Below the pieces are notes generated by a model. It ran no database searches. It saw nothing but the letters and a program-made list of their open reading frames with translations, and was not told the DNA's origin. The position numbers were made by a program, and so were the translations under genes. Below are positions 20,195 to 28,792 of a stretch of 64,000 nt of DNA, piece by piece. This DNA is from Brevibacillus sp. SYP-B805 (GTDB lineage: Bacteria > Bacillota > Bacilli > Brevibacillales > Brevibacillaceae). The first letter of the stretch is position 1, and the number at the start of each line of letters is the position of its first letter. The stretch lies in contig NZ_JAALGD010000011.1 in NCBI RefSeq assembly GCF_011059135.1, positions 62,001 through 126,000 of the forward strand, read 5' to 3'.

Positions 20195-20572
20195 GTGATT
20201 AGCGCAACCAAACCGTTTGTGAAATTCCACCGCTACGATCAGGAATTGGTCTCCGACATTCAGGCTCTCAACTCCTCCGGGTACGCCAAGGACGACATCT
20301 GGGTGCTGAAGTGGAATCCGGACAAGAACCACTCGAATCAGCGGGACAATTACTACAAGTTCAGCACCCATGTTGAAAGCGCAGTCGGCGATATCGACAG
20401 CAAGGCCCAGTATTTCAACAACGGCGGAAAGGAGCTGCGCTCGAAACTGGAACACCTCGGCCTGACGAAGGATGAGGCCTCGGCATTGGTGCGCGAGCTG
20501 GAAGAGAGCGATTATACCTGCCTCCTGGTGGTGCGGGACTTGAAGGATAACATCATCAAGATGAGCGATTAG
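20195..20572 (+). CDS. general stress protein 17M-like (YflT domain)
   Basis: A 125-residue protein beginning with a GTG behind AAGGGGGATTTTTT. FHRYDQELVSDIQALNSSGYAKDDIWVL, then LEHLGLTKDEASALVRELEESDYTCLLVV, fit the YflT/general stress protein 17M family of small soluble proteins induced by stress in Bacillus. No catalytic motif is evident. It stands alone and ends at a strong terminator. Confidence 0.75.
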   Translation: MISATKPFVKFHRYDQELVSDIQALNSSGYAKDDIWVLKWNPDKNHSNQRDNYYKFSTHVESAVGDIDSKAQYFNNGGKELRSKLEHLGLTKDEASALVRELEESDYTCLLVVRDLKDNIIKMSD

Positions 20573-20592
20573 CGCTGGCGTGTCTGTGTCCG

Positions 20593-20626
20593 ACACTCTA
20601 CCCCACTGGGACGGGTAGAGTGTTTT
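20593..20626 (+). terminator. terminator of the YflT-like gene
   Basis: ACACTCTACCCC-ACTGGGAC-GGGTAGAGTGT followed by TTTTT, 20 nt past the stop codon. Confidence 0.9.
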
Positions 20627-20674
20627 TCAGCATGGCACCTGTCCGCGAAAAGCCCGCAAAGGAGGCTCGTCTTC

Positions 20675-21262
20675 TTGCACGATCAGCACGCATCCGGATC
20701 ATACCGCCGTTTTCTTTCTCACATGGATAACTATAATCTCAACCATATCCAACTGCGCAACCCATGGCTCGCGGCCTGGTCGTCGGCGGCTTTTCCCAGT
20801 TTCGGTCACTTGAAGCTGGGTTTCTTCCTCAAAGGCTCTGTCCTGATGATTTGGGAATTCCTGATCAACGTGAACGCGAACCTGAATACCGCTTTTATTT
20901 ACTCCTTTACCGGACGGTTTGACCAAGCGAAACAGGCGCTGGATGTGCGCTGGCTCCTGCTGTACATCCCGGTCTGCATTTACGCGATCTGGGACAGCTA
21001 TCGGCTGACCGTGGACATCAATCACCAGTATCTGCTGGCTGACACGGAAAACGCTCCGATTCAACTGATGAAAATATCGGGAATCGGCATCAACTTTCTG
21101 GACAAACGGGTTCCCTGGGTGGCCGCAGTCTGGTCGGCGCTCATCCCGGGGGTGGGCCATCTCTATCTGCAATAAATTCCCGCCGGCTTGATCCTGCTCT
21201 CGGCATGGATGGTCAGCATCTACCAACCCCATTTTTTGGAGAGCTTTCATGTAGTACAATAA
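20675..21262 (+). pseudogene. membrane protein gene interrupted by an in-frame stop
   Basis: The frame opens with MHDQHASGSYRRFLSHMDNY and encodes a small membrane protein with hydrophobic stretches (LLYIPVCIYAIW, WVAAVWSALIPGVGHLYLQ). A TAA interrupts it at 21173-21175. The same frame then continues for 28 sense codons (IPAGLILLSAWMVSIYQPHF) to a second stop at 21260-21262. The continuation is hydrophobic and directly extends the GVGHLYLQ segment, so a single nonsense change in a gene of about 195 codons is the simplest reading. The final stop lies within the edge of a palindromic repeat. A functional truncated protein is possible. Confidence 0.6.
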
Positions 21263-21350
21263 CCCCGCCGACTTAAGCGAACGCTCCACCCACTCGGCGA
21301 TAGCTAACGCTTTGCCGAGTGGGGTCCCTTGCTGGTGTCGGCGGGGGCCC
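21259..21350. repeat. nested palindromic repeat, long form
   Basis: An outer stem CCCCGCCGAC/GTCGGCGGGG (21263-21272 and 21337-21346) encloses an inner stem ACCCACTCGGC/GCCGAGTGGG (21288-21298 and 21314-21323). The first 20 and last 20 bases recur in inverted orientation at 36988-37031, where the inner hairpin is missing. No coding sequence is present apart from the last codons of the broken membrane gene. Confidence 0.85.
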
Positions 21351-21414
21351 CCAAAGCTTGCTTCGTCACTATATCACTTTAAAGAACCTAAATCCCCAGA
21401 ACTGGGAAGAGAAA

Positions 21415-21451
21415 AACCCGACCGGCTGTATAGCGCTTTGCCGGTCGGGTT
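21415..21451 (-). terminator. terminator of the DUF1292 gene
   Basis: AACCCGACCGGC and GCCGGTCGGGTT form a 12-bp stem. On the minus strand the stem is followed by TTTCTC, about 20 nt past the stop codon. Confidence 0.8.
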
Positions 21452-21473
21452 CTCTCCTCAGAAACAGGAATGT

Positions 21474-21785
21474 TTACTTTTCATGGCTTACCAGTTCGAT
21501 ATCTTCCAGCAGCTCATCCAGCTTCGCGTATGCTTCCGCTTCTTCGCTCTCCTCAAGCGGAACCAATTCCCCATCCTGCAGGCTGAATACAAAGATATCG
21601 ATCTCTTCTTCGGTATCCTCTTCCGTCTCGCTCTCTTCGTCCTGCGCGGCGGTCAACGCCACATACTGCTTGTTGTTCGATTCAAACAGCGCGATCACCT
21701 CAAAATCCCCGATCACTTCGCCGTTTTCGTCATCCAGCGTGATCACGTCGCCCAGTTCCAACTCTTTGTTATCGGCTTCACTCAT
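21474..21785 (-). CDS. DUF1292 protein (YrzB-like)
   Basis: A 103-residue very acidic protein. GDVITLDDENGEVIGDFEVIALFESNNKQYVAL, then an EESETEEDTEEEIDIFVF run, match the DUF1292/YrzB family found throughout Bacilli, usually near the alanyl-tRNA synthetase-yrrK locus. Its function is unknown. The ATG with AAGGACGTGTCCATC upstream was chosen over a GTG three codons earlier that lies on top of the ribosome site. Here it is monocistronic, with its own terminator. Confidence 0.75.
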   Translation of the reverse strand: MSEADNKELELGDVITLDDENGEVIGDFEVIALFESNNKQYVALTAAQDEESETEEDTEEEIDIFVFSLQDGELVPLEESEEAEAYAKLDELLEDIELVSHEK

Positions 21786-21905
21786 GATGGACACGTCCTT
21801 TTTGTGGATTTGTACCCTTTCATCATACTTGTTTTTTGGACAAGAAGCAAAAAAAAGTAGGCACGCTGTTCAAAACGGGGGCAGATTGGCCGAGGTGTGA
21901 AAAAG

Positions 21906-21934
21906 AAAAATCCTTCCGAGACGAAAGGATTTTT
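21906..21934 (-). terminator. terminator of the opp operon
   Basis: AAAAATCCTT-CCGAGACG-AAAGGATTTTT. On the minus strand it ends in TTTTTCTTTTTC, just past the oppF-like stop codon. Confidence 0.85.
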
Positions 21935-21947
21935 CCGCAGATTGGCC

Positions 21948-22922
21948 TTATTCGAGAGGAAAATGGCAGGCCACCTGCCGCTCGCCCGACACTGCCTGCA
22001 GCAGCGGTTCCTCCCTCCGGCAGCGCTCCTGGGCAAGCGGGCAGCGCGGATGAAAACGGCAGCCCGCAGGCGGATTGGCCGGCGAAGGGACATCCCCCTG
22101 CAGCACGATTCTTTGCTGTTTTCGATGAGGCGTCGGCCTGGGGATGGCGGACAGCAGAGCGGCCGTATACGGGTGAAGGGGATGCGCAAACAGTTCCTCC
22201 GTCGGGGCAACCTCCACCATTTTTCCCAGATACATCACGCCGACGCGATCGGAAATATGGCGCACCACATTCAGCCCGTGCGCGATAAACAGGTAGGTCA
22301 GGCCCAATTCCTTCTGCAGTTTCATCAACAGATTCAATACCTGCGACTGCACCGAGACGTCCAGGGCCGAAACCGCCTCGTCCGCGACAATGAACCTGGG
22401 ATGCAGGGCGATGGCCCGGGCGATGCCGATACGCTGCCGCTGCCCGCCGGAAAATTCATGAGGATAACGGTTGCGGCGCGAAGCATCCAGTCCTACCAGC
22501 TCCATCAGTTCGACAACCCGCTCTTCCACTTCCTTTGCGGAGGCGCGCAGATGGACGCGCAGCGGTTCCCCGATGATGTCGCGCACGAGAAAACGCGGGT
22601 TCAAGGAACCATACGGATCTTGAAAGATGATCTGCATTTCCTGCCGCAATCGGCGAATGTCGCGGGAATCCAGTTCACGAATGTTTTGTCCGGCAAACAA
22701 AATGTCCCCGTCCGTCGCCTTCTGCAGTTGGAGGAGAACTCTGCCCAGCGTCGACTTGCCGCATCCCGATTCCCCTACCAGGCCAAACGTTTCCCCCGAC
22801 CGAATGCCGAAGCTGATGTCATCAACCGCCTTCACATGGCCCACGACCCGGTTCAGCAGACCGGTCTTGATCGGAAAATACTTTTTGACGCGACGCGCTT
22901 CCACCAAATACGTCTGTTTCAT
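21948..22922 (-). CDS. oligopeptide ABC transporter ATP-binding protein (OppF-like)
   Basis: A 324-residue ABC ATPase. Walker A is GESGCGKST, the signature is [14 protein letters not shown] and the [12 protein letters not shown] segment is Walker B (Val-Ala-Asp-Glu with Ala replacing the usual Pro). The [14 protein letters not shown] cysteine motif near the C-terminus is typical of Opp/Dpp ATPases. The start ATG overlaps the upstream ATPase stop by ATGA, behind GAGGTGAGCCGCCC. It is the last gene of the five-gene importer operon and powers peptide uptake with OppD. Confidence 0.88.
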   Translation of the reverse strand: MKQTYLVEARRVKKYFPIKTGLLNRVVGHVKAVDDISFGIRSGETFGLVGESGCGKSTLGRVLLQLQKATDGDILFAGQNIRELDSRDIRRLRQEMQIIFQDPYGSLNPRFLVRDIIGEPLRVHLRASAKEVEERVVELMELVGLDASRRNRYPHEFSGGQRQRIGIARAIALHPRFIVADEAVSALDVSVQSQVLNLLMKLQKELGLTYLFIAHGLNVVRHISDRVGVMYLGKMVEVAPTEELFAHPLHPYTAALLSAIPRPTPHRKQQRIVLQGDVPSPANPPAGCRFHPRCPLAQERCRREEPLLQAVSGERQVACHFPLE

Positions 22923-23971
22923 GGGCGGCTCACCTCTGCTTTGCTTGCATGCATATTCCACCGGGCAGCTTCTCCGTCTTGTCCAACATCCTTGGCCGTC
23001 TCTTCCTCCAGCCAGCAGGCTACATACTGACCGCCTTCGACCTCACGCAGCAGCGGCTCTTCCTGTCGGCACCTTTCCATCGCATGCGGGCAGCGCGGAT
23101 GAAAGCGGCAGCCGGACGGCAGCTGGCTGATGTTCGGGATGTTTCCCCGGATGGTGTACAGCTCCACGCCCCGTTCGCCTTCAAATCCGGGAATGGAGCG
23201 CAGCAGCCCGACCGTGTAGGGGTGACGGGGTCGGTCAAAGATCTGCGCCACCGTTCCCTCTTCCACAATGGTGCCGGCATACATCACGGCGATGCGATCC
23301 GCCATCTCGGCGGCGACGCCCATATCGTGGGTGATCAGCAGAATGGACATGCCCAATTCCTTCTGCAGCCGCTGCAGAAGATCCAGGATTTGCGCCTGGA
23401 TCGTGACATCAAGCGCCGTGGTCGGTTCGTCGGCAATCAGCAGTTCCGGATTGCACGCCAGCGCCATCGCGATCACGACCCGCTGGCACATGCCGCCCGA
23501 CAATTGGTGCGGATACTGCTTGGCCCGCATTTCGGGAGCCGGTATTCCTACCAGACGCAGCAGTTCAACCGCTCTGCACCACGCTTCCTCCCTGCTGATG
23601 TTCTGATGGTGCATCAGGCTTTCCGCGATCTGGTCCCCCACGGTGAAGACCGGATTAAGGGCGGACATCGGATCCTGAAAGATCATCGCGATTTTGTTGC
23701 CGCGAATGCCGATCATGTCATCCTGCGTTTTTTTCACCAGATCCTCCCCGTGAAACAGGATGCTCCCGTCGAGGATGATCCCGCCGGCATACTCAAGCAG
23801 GCGCATGATGGAGAGTGACGTCACGCTCTTGCCGCTGCCGGACTCGCCGACCAGGCAGACCGTCTGCCCTTTCTCCACCGTGATGGTTACCCGTTCGGTC
23901 GCCTTGACGATACCCTGTTCCGTCAGAAAGCCGGTTGTTAGATTTTGGATTTCGAGTAAGCGCTGCGCCAC
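22919..23971 (-). CDS. oligopeptide ABC transporter ATP-binding protein (OppD-like)
   Basis: A 350-residue ABC ATPase with Walker A GESGSGKS, signature [15 protein letters not shown] (Met-Cys replacing the more usual pair), Walker [13 protein letters not shown] and the C-terminal [14 protein letters not shown] motif of Opp/Dpp ATPases. The GTG start follows GGAGGTTGGCAAA. It overlaps the 3' end of the upstream permease gene by about 34 nt and the downstream ATPase gene by 4 nt, consistent with coupled translation. It forms the ATPase pair with the OppF-like protein. Confidence 0.88.
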   Translation of the reverse strand: MAQRLLEIQNLTTGFLTEQGIVKATERVTITVEKGQTVCLVGESGSGKSVTSLSIMRLLEYAGGIILDGSILFHGEDLVKKTQDDMIGIRGNKIAMIFQDPMSALNPVFTVGDQIAESLMHHQNISREEAWCRAVELLRLVGIPAPEMRAKQYPHQLSGGMCQRVVIAMALACNPELLIADEPTTALDVTIQAQILDLLQRLQKELGMSILLITHDMGVAAEMADRIAVMYAGTIVEEGTVAQIFDRPRHPYTVGLLRSIPGFEGERGVELYTIRGNIPNISQLPSGCRFHPRCPHAMERCRQEEPLLREVEGGQYVACWLEEETAKDVGQDGEAARWNMHASKAEVSRP

Positions 23972-24933
23972 TTTGCCAACCTCCTTGGCGGAATCGTCAT
24001 CTTCTTCCGGGGATCCAACGCGTCCCGCACACCGTCACCGATAAAATTGACCGCCAATACCACGATCAGGATGCACAACCCCGGGTAGAGCGCCTGCAGG
24101 GGGTCAATCAGCATGAATTCCTGCGCATTGCTCAGCATCAAGCCCCAGCTGGTTTGCGGTGCCTGCACCCCCAATCCCAGATACGACAGCGCCGATTCGC
24201 TGAGGATCGCTGTCCCCACCATCAGCGTGGCGTTGACGATGATCGGCGCGGTTGCATTGCGGATCAGGTGTCTGGTGATAATGCCCCAGTCGGAGACGCC
24301 GATCGCCCTGGCCGCTTCCACATACTGCATTTCCCTCAACTGCAGAAATGTCCCCCGCACCAGCCGGGCGACGCCCATCCAGCTGGTAAACGCGAGGATC
24401 AGGATCATGTAGATGAACTCGGAACCGAATATCGCCAGGATCAGGATGTTGAGGAACAGCAGCGGAATCGAGTTCATCACGTCCACCAGCCGCATGCAGC
24501 AGGCATCCACCCATCCGCCGAAATAGCCGGAGACCGCTCCGATCAGGGTGCCGATGACGACGGAGACCAGCGCGACGCCGAAGCCGACGAGGAGAGAAAC
24601 CTGGCTGCTGTACAGCAGGCGGGCAAAGATGTCGCGTCCCAATTCATCCGTTCCCAGCAGATGCTCGCCGCTGCCGGGGGGCAGATTGGCATTGAGCATA
24701 TCGATCCGGTTCGGATCAAACGGGGTGATCCATTTGGCAAACAGAGCCGCAAAGATAAAGCAGAGAAGAACGATCAGGCCCACGACCGCAAACGGATTGC
24801 GCATAAATTTTTTCCAGGCGGCAGCCCACAGTCCGGGCGGCCGTTTTTCGGCAGGGGGGATGTGTGTCTTTTTCGGCGCGCGGCCGACTCTCTGCTGAAC
24901 GTCTGGGTTTTCCCGAAGCTGTACGTCACTCAT
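23938..24933 (-). CDS. oligopeptide ABC transporter permease (OppC-like)
   Basis: A 331-residue permease with an N-terminal cytoplasmic tail and about six membrane segments, the first in NPFAVVGLIVLLCFIFAALFAKW. GEHLLGTDELGRDIFARLLYSSQVSLLVG is the OppC/DppC signature, and the EAARAIGVSDWGIITRHLIRN loop is the ATPase-contacting EAA motif. The true start is the ATG reading MSDVQLREN, which overlaps the upstream permease stop by ATGA behind AGGGAGGACAATCGGC; the longer frame upstream is only the shadow of the OppB gene. Confidence 0.9.
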   Translation of the reverse strand: MSDVQLRENPDVQQRVGRAPKKTHIPPAEKRPPGLWAAAWKKFMRNPFAVVGLIVLLCFIFAALFAKWITPFDPNRIDMLNANLPPGSGEHLLGTDELGRDIFARLLYSSQVSLLVGFGVALVSVVIGTLIGAVSGYFGGWVDACCMRLVDVMNSIPLLFLNILILAIFGSEFIYMILILAFTSWMGVARLVRGTFLQLREMQYVEAARAIGVSDWGIITRHLIRNATAPIIVNATLMVGTAILSESALSYLGLGVQAPQTSWGLMLSNAQEFMLIDPLQALYPGLCILIVVLAVNFIGDGVRDALDPRKKMTIPPRRLAKWRSAYSKSKI

Positions 24934-25901
24934 GCCGATTGTCCTCCCTTCCGTCCGAGCTGAACGCGCGGATCGACCAGCACATAGAGTATGTCCGCAA
25001 GCAGGTTGCCGATGATCACGATGACGGCGGTGATCAGGGTGATCGCCATCAGCACGGAGTACTCGCGCGCCACCGCCATGTCCACGAAGAGACGGCCCAT
25101 CCCCGGCCAGTTGAAGACACTCTCGGTCAGCGCCGCCCCTGCCACCAGATACGGCAGGTCCAGCCCGATGATCGTAATGATCGGAATCAAGGCATTGCGC
25201 AGGGCATGGCGGAAAATCACCCTTCTTTCCCGCAGCCCTTTTGCCCGGGCCGTGCGGATATAATCCTGCTGCAGCACTTCCAGCATGCTGGAGCGGGAAT
25301 ATTTGACGTAGGCGGCCAAAAAGCCGAGCGTCAAGACGGTAACGGGGAGGATCAGGTGCAGAATCAGGTCGCCGATCTCCCCTTCCCTGCCCATTGTCCA
25401 CATGTCGGAGAGCGGCAGCAGGTTCAGTTTCAGCGCGAAAAACTCTTGCAGGATGATGCCGAACCAAAACGTGGGCATGGCGAAGCCGAGATATGACAGG
25501 ATCGAAGCCAATTGGTCGGAGAACCCGTATTCACGCGTGCTGTTGTAGATGCCCCACGGAATGGCGACCAGCAGGGAAAGGAACCAGGCAGTTCCCATCA
25601 ATACCATGGTGTTCCATACCGTCGGCCACAAGATTTCCCCTACGGGAAGATGGTTTTTAAAGGTATAGCCCAGGTCGCCCCGCAGCAAACCGCCCAGCCA
25701 GCGCAGGTACTGGATGGGCAGCGGCTGGTCCAGCCCCATATTGTGCGCTTGAATCTTGGCCGCTTCCTGGGAGAGGCCGGGCGCGAGAAAGATTTGCATC
25801 GGCCCGCCCGGCGCCGCGTGGATCAGCGCAAAGGTGACCACCGTGATCAGAAACAGGACCAACAGGGATTGCAGCAATCGGCGGATCAGATATTCGGTCA
25901 T
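24930..25901 (-). CDS. oligopeptide ABC transporter permease (OppB-like)
   Basis: A 323-residue permease. LIRRLLQSLLVLFLITVVTFALIHAAPGGP is the typical first helix and following loop of OppB/DppB, and the EAA-type loop reads DYIRTARAKGLRERRVIFRHALRNA. About six membrane helices are visible. It is the second gene of the operon, separated from the binding-protein gene by a strong stem-loop, and is coupled to the downstream permease. Confidence 0.9.
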   Translation of the reverse strand: MTEYLIRRLLQSLLVLFLITVVTFALIHAAPGGPMQIFLAPGLSQEAAKIQAHNMGLDQPLPIQYLRWLGGLLRGDLGYTFKNHLPVGEILWPTVWNTMVLMGTAWFLSLLVAIPWGIYNSTREYGFSDQLASILSYLGFAMPTFWFGIILQEFFALKLNLLPLSDMWTMGREGEIGDLILHLILPVTVLTLGFLAAYVKYSRSSMLEVLQQDYIRTARAKGLRERRVIFRHALRNALIPIITIIGLDLPYLVAGAALTESVFNWPGMGRLFVDMAVAREYSVLMAITLITAVIVIIGNLLADILYVLVDPRVQLGRKGGQSA

Positions 25902-25923
25902 CCAGCGCCCTCCCTTCGTTTAT

Positions 25924-25959
25924 GGAAGGGGAAGGGAGATGGCCTCTCCCTTCCCCTCC
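25924..25959 (-). promoter_or_regulatory. stem-loop between binding-protein and permease genes
   Basis: GGAAGGGGAAGGGAGA pairs with TCTCCCTTCCCCTCC around TGGCC. Without a following T tract it is unlikely to be a full terminator. Such hairpins after binding-protein genes commonly stabilise the upstream message or cause partial termination, giving excess binding protein (inference). Confidence 0.6.
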
Positions 25960-26019
25960 GTCTGTAGCTTCACGTCTTGTCATCCCCGATACGCCCTTCT
26001 TGAAAGGCGTACCTTCCGA

Positions 26020-27747
26020 TTACTTGTTGTCTACCCACCAGTTGATAATGTGGTAGAAATAACCGTAGGCCAGCGACGGCTCCGGTCTGTCCTCCTCCGC
26101 AAAATGCACCCGTGGCCCGAGTCCTTCCGGCTGCCCGTATTGATACAGAAAGACGTAAGGCAGGTCGGTGGAGATTTCCTTGGCCACTTCCGCATAGATC
26201 TTCTTGCGCTCGTTCTGATCGATCGTGGAGTACCCTTTCACCCACAGTTCATCCAGCTTCGGATTCTTGTACCAGCCGGTGTTTTGACCCTTCGGCGGGA
26301 AGTACTTGGAGGAAAAAATTTGCTCCTGATCGGGGTCGGGGTTGGTCAGTGACCAGGCCAGCAGAATCGCGGGATATTTGCCCGGATTTACGTTCTGGTC
26401 GATCCAGGAAGAGAAGTCGATCGCTTTGGGCGTGACTTCGATGCCCACGTCTTTCAGGTTTTGCTGAATGACGGCAGCCACCTGCTCACGGCGGCTGTTG
26501 CCGGCGTTGTACTGCAGTTCAAAGGAGAAGCGATGGCCGTCTTTTTGCAAAATGCCGTCCGGTCCCGGCGTCCAGCCGTCTTCTTTCAGCAGCTGCTTCG
26601 CTTTTTCCGGATCATAGTCGTACTTGACCGCCGCATCGCCCGGATCCGCCCAGGACCCCGGCAGGAACGGCGCATTCATCACGGTGCCGGTTCCTTTCAG
26701 CACGTTGTCAACCATGCCCTGGCGGTTGAGCGCATACGCGATCGCCTGGCGCGCTTTCTGGCTGGCAAACGGGACGAACTGATCCGGAAAGTTTTTCGGA
26801 TCAAAGTTGAAGGAGATATATTCATACTGCGGACCCGGGGCCAGAATCACATTGATATTCCCCCGCGCCTTTACCGCTTCCACCTGGGTTACCGGAATCG
26901 CTTGGATCAGATCGGTATCCCCTTTCAGCAGTGCCTGCACCTCCGTGTTCTGGTCGGCGTAGATTTTCATGACGATCTTTTGAATATGCGGCTTCGGTCC
27001 CCAGTAATTCTCATTCGCGTCGAAGGTGAGGTACTGCTTCTGTTTCCACTCGCTCCATTTCCATGCGCCGTTGGTGACCGTTTTGGCCGGATCTTTCCCG
27101 AACGGATGGTTCTGCAGCTCTTTCGGTTTCACGTCTTTCAGCACATGATACGGCACGATCTGGTTGTAGAGCGAGTACTGGAAGGGCGCATACACCTGCT
27201 TCAGCTTGATTTGCACCGTGTGGTCGTCCAATTTGTTGACCGATTCCACCTTGTCGAACTGGTTTGTCAAGGGCGACCCGGTTTCCGGATTCAGAATGGT
27301 ATTGATGGTGAACACCACGTCATCGGCGGTTACCGGCTGTCCATCGCTCCACTTGGCATTCTCCTTCAGCTTGATCGTGTAGGTTTTCCCGTCTTCGCTT
27401 ACCTGCGGCAGCTCGGCGGCCAGCGACCAGGGCTTCGCGGCGATTTTGCCCTGCCGGTCGAGGTCATACAGGTTGGCGAAAATCAGGTAGACGATGTCCC
27501 CAGAAGCCGTGTCCTGTACAAACAGCGGATTCACCGACACGATGTCGGAGAAGCTGCTGAATGTCAGCGTTCCCCCATCGACCGGCTTTTCCGCCGTGCC
27601 GTTTCCGGTCTGCGGCGTCGCGTTTCCTTGCTGGGACGAGCTTGGCGTGCCTGTGGACGAAGGAGCGGAATTCCCGCATCCTGCCGCCACTGCACCGGCA
27701 AGCAGCAATACGGCCAGAGTGGCTGCCCATTTTTTTGCTTTTCTCAC
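26020..27747 (-). CDS. oligopeptide-binding lipoprotein (SBP family 5)
   Basis: A 575-residue extracytoplasmic binding protein. A lipoprotein signal peptide ends LLLAGAVAAGC, followed by a Ser/Thr/Gln linker. VNGAWKWSEWKQKQYLTFDANENYWG and ARQAIAYALNRQGMVDNVLKG are typical of family 5 peptide-binding proteins. The GTG start follows AAGGGGGATCAAT. It leads the operon; the two permeases and two ATPases follow. The ligand (peptides, nickel or other) cannot be fixed from sequence alone. Confidence 0.88.
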   Translation of the reverse strand: MRKAKKWAATLAVLLLAGAVAAGCGNSAPSSTGTPSSSQQGNATPQTGNGTAEKPVDGGTLTFSSFSDIVSVNPLFVQDTASGDIVYLIFANLYDLDRQGKIAAKPWSLAAELPQVSEDGKTYTIKLKENAKWSDGQPVTADDVVFTINTILNPETGSPLTNQFDKVESVNKLDDHTVQIKLKQVYAPFQYSLYNQIVPYHVLKDVKPKELQNHPFGKDPAKTVTNGAWKWSEWKQKQYLTFDANENYWGPKPHIQKIVMKIYADQNTEVQALLKGDTDLIQAIPVTQVEAVKARGNINVILAPGPQYEYISFNFDPKNFPDQFVPFASQKARQAIAYALNRQGMVDNVLKGTGTVMNAPFLPGSWADPGDAAVKYDYDPEKAKQLLKEDGWTPGPDGILQKDGHRFSFELQYNAGNSRREQVAAVIQQNLKDVGIEVTPKAIDFSSWIDQNVNPGKYPAILLAWSLTNPDPDQEQIFSSKYFPPKGQNTGWYKNPKLDELWVKGYSTIDQNERKKIYAEVAKEISTDLPYVFLYQYGQPEGLGPRVHFAEEDRPEPSLAYGYFYHIINWWVDNK

Positions 27748-27790
27748 ATTGATCCCCCTTTTTGGAAAAAGAATTTATATAAGTAATAAG

Positions 27791-27819
27791 ATTGTACCCA
27801 TTTTTTACAAGTTTGAAAA
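27791..27819 (-). promoter_or_regulatory. putative sigma-A promoter of the opp operon
   Basis: On the minus strand TTTTCA, 17 bp, TACAAT, about 45 nt upstream of the binding-protein start, in a locally AT-rich stretch. Confidence 0.5.
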
Positions 27820-27893
27820 TAAAATTTTATCTGTATTTTATATTTTATTGAATGCCCCCTCTCTTTATCTCTGTATATGATTCGCCAGCCATG

Positions 27894-27923
27894 AAAAAAA
27901 CCAACGGCTGTTTTTCCGTTGGT
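27894..27923 (-). terminator. terminator of the sigma/ABC exporter operon
   Basis: On the minus strand ACCAACGG-AAAAACAG-CCGTTGGT is followed by TTTTTTC, 18 nt after the permease stop codon. It ends the 33.6-27.9 kb operon. Confidence 0.88.
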
Positions 27924-27940
27924 CAGTGTTGGCCATATGC

Positions 27941-28792
27941 TTATTTGGTCCAATGCCAGGGCAAGCGGCGCACGGGATGCAGCAGATAGGTGCTCCACCC
28001 TACCAATATCCCGGTGAATCCCAGGTAGCACAGGGTAAAGATCAGCCATGGCGGCAAGAAGGATTCGCCGGCCGGAACCAATTCTTCCCCCAGCAGTTGG
28101 AACATGACATTGACGGGATTCAAGGCGGCCAGCATCTGCAGAGCCGGCTCCTGATACACATCGCCCGGCGGATATTGCTGCGGGTACAATTCCTGCAGCA
28201 GATCCGCTGTAAACAGACAGACCAGCCCGGTCCCCACCACGAAGAAGAACGCCAGCCCGTAAGCCGTGATGGTGCTTACGCCGGTCCGTTTGATCCAGGT
28301 GGAACAAAACAGCCCCAATGCGCCAAAGAAAACGATGTTGACGGCGAAAAAGAGCACCAGCGTGAACAGCTGCTGGGGCGAGATGCCGCCATACAGGAAG
28401 ACGAAGCTGTACAACGGCAGGGATGAGATGACCATCAGAAAAATATAGGCGAGCGAGGTCAGCAGCTTGCTCCAAATAATCCGGCCAGGCGACAGTTGGG
28501 TGGTCAAGAGCACATGCAGCGTCTGCCTTTCCCGCTCGCCGCTGATCGTTCCCGCCGACAGGGCCGGCGCAATAAAGCAGATCATGGCATATTGAATGAC
28601 GGCGATCAGGATAAACAGTTCCCGGTTTTCGCCGGGTATCATGATGCTGTTCAGCTGGTTCACATACATGAAGCCAAGCAGGATGGCGCCCATCACGAAG
28701 AGATAGAGGCCGAGGATCCAATAGGTGATCTTTTTCCGGAACCGTTCCCGCATTTCCTTGACGATGAGCGGATTGGCGAGAAATGCTTTCAT
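27941..28792 (-). CDS. ABC-2 type transporter permease
   Basis: A 283-residue membrane protein with about six hydrophobic helices, starting NPLIVKEMRERFRKKITYWILGLYLFVMGAI. The SAGTISGERERQTLHVLLTTQLSPGRIIWSKLL segment is characteristic of ABC-2 exporter permeases. The start shares a base with the upstream ATPase stop (TGATG), and GGAGTGGGCAGCTG precedes it. It is the last of five genes and forms the exporter with that ATPase. The substrate is unknown. Confidence 0.85.
   Translation of the reverse strand: MKAFLANPLIVKEMRERFRKKITYWILGLYLFVMGAILLGFMYVNQLNSIMIPGENRELFILIAVIQYAMICFIAPALSAGTISGERERQTLHVLLTTQLSPGRIIWSKLLTSLAYIFLMVISSLPLYSFVFLYGGISPQQLFTLVLFFAVNIVFFGALGLFCSTWIKRTGVSTITAYGLAFFFVVGTGLVCLFTADLLQELYPQQYPPGDVYQEPALQMLAALNPVNVMFQLLGEELVPAGESFLPPWLIFTLCYLGFTGILVGWSTYLLHPVRRLPWHWTK

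Noticed and set aside
20593..21350. CRISPR array from the cluster of palindromes
   Set aside because: There are only single palindromes with different sequences and no regular repeat-spacer series; no cas genes lie in the window.
24934..25467. N-terminal extension of the OppC-like permease
   Set aside because: The extra 178 codons are an out-of-frame reading of the OppB-like gene; the ATGA-coupled start at 24933 has a proper ribosome site.
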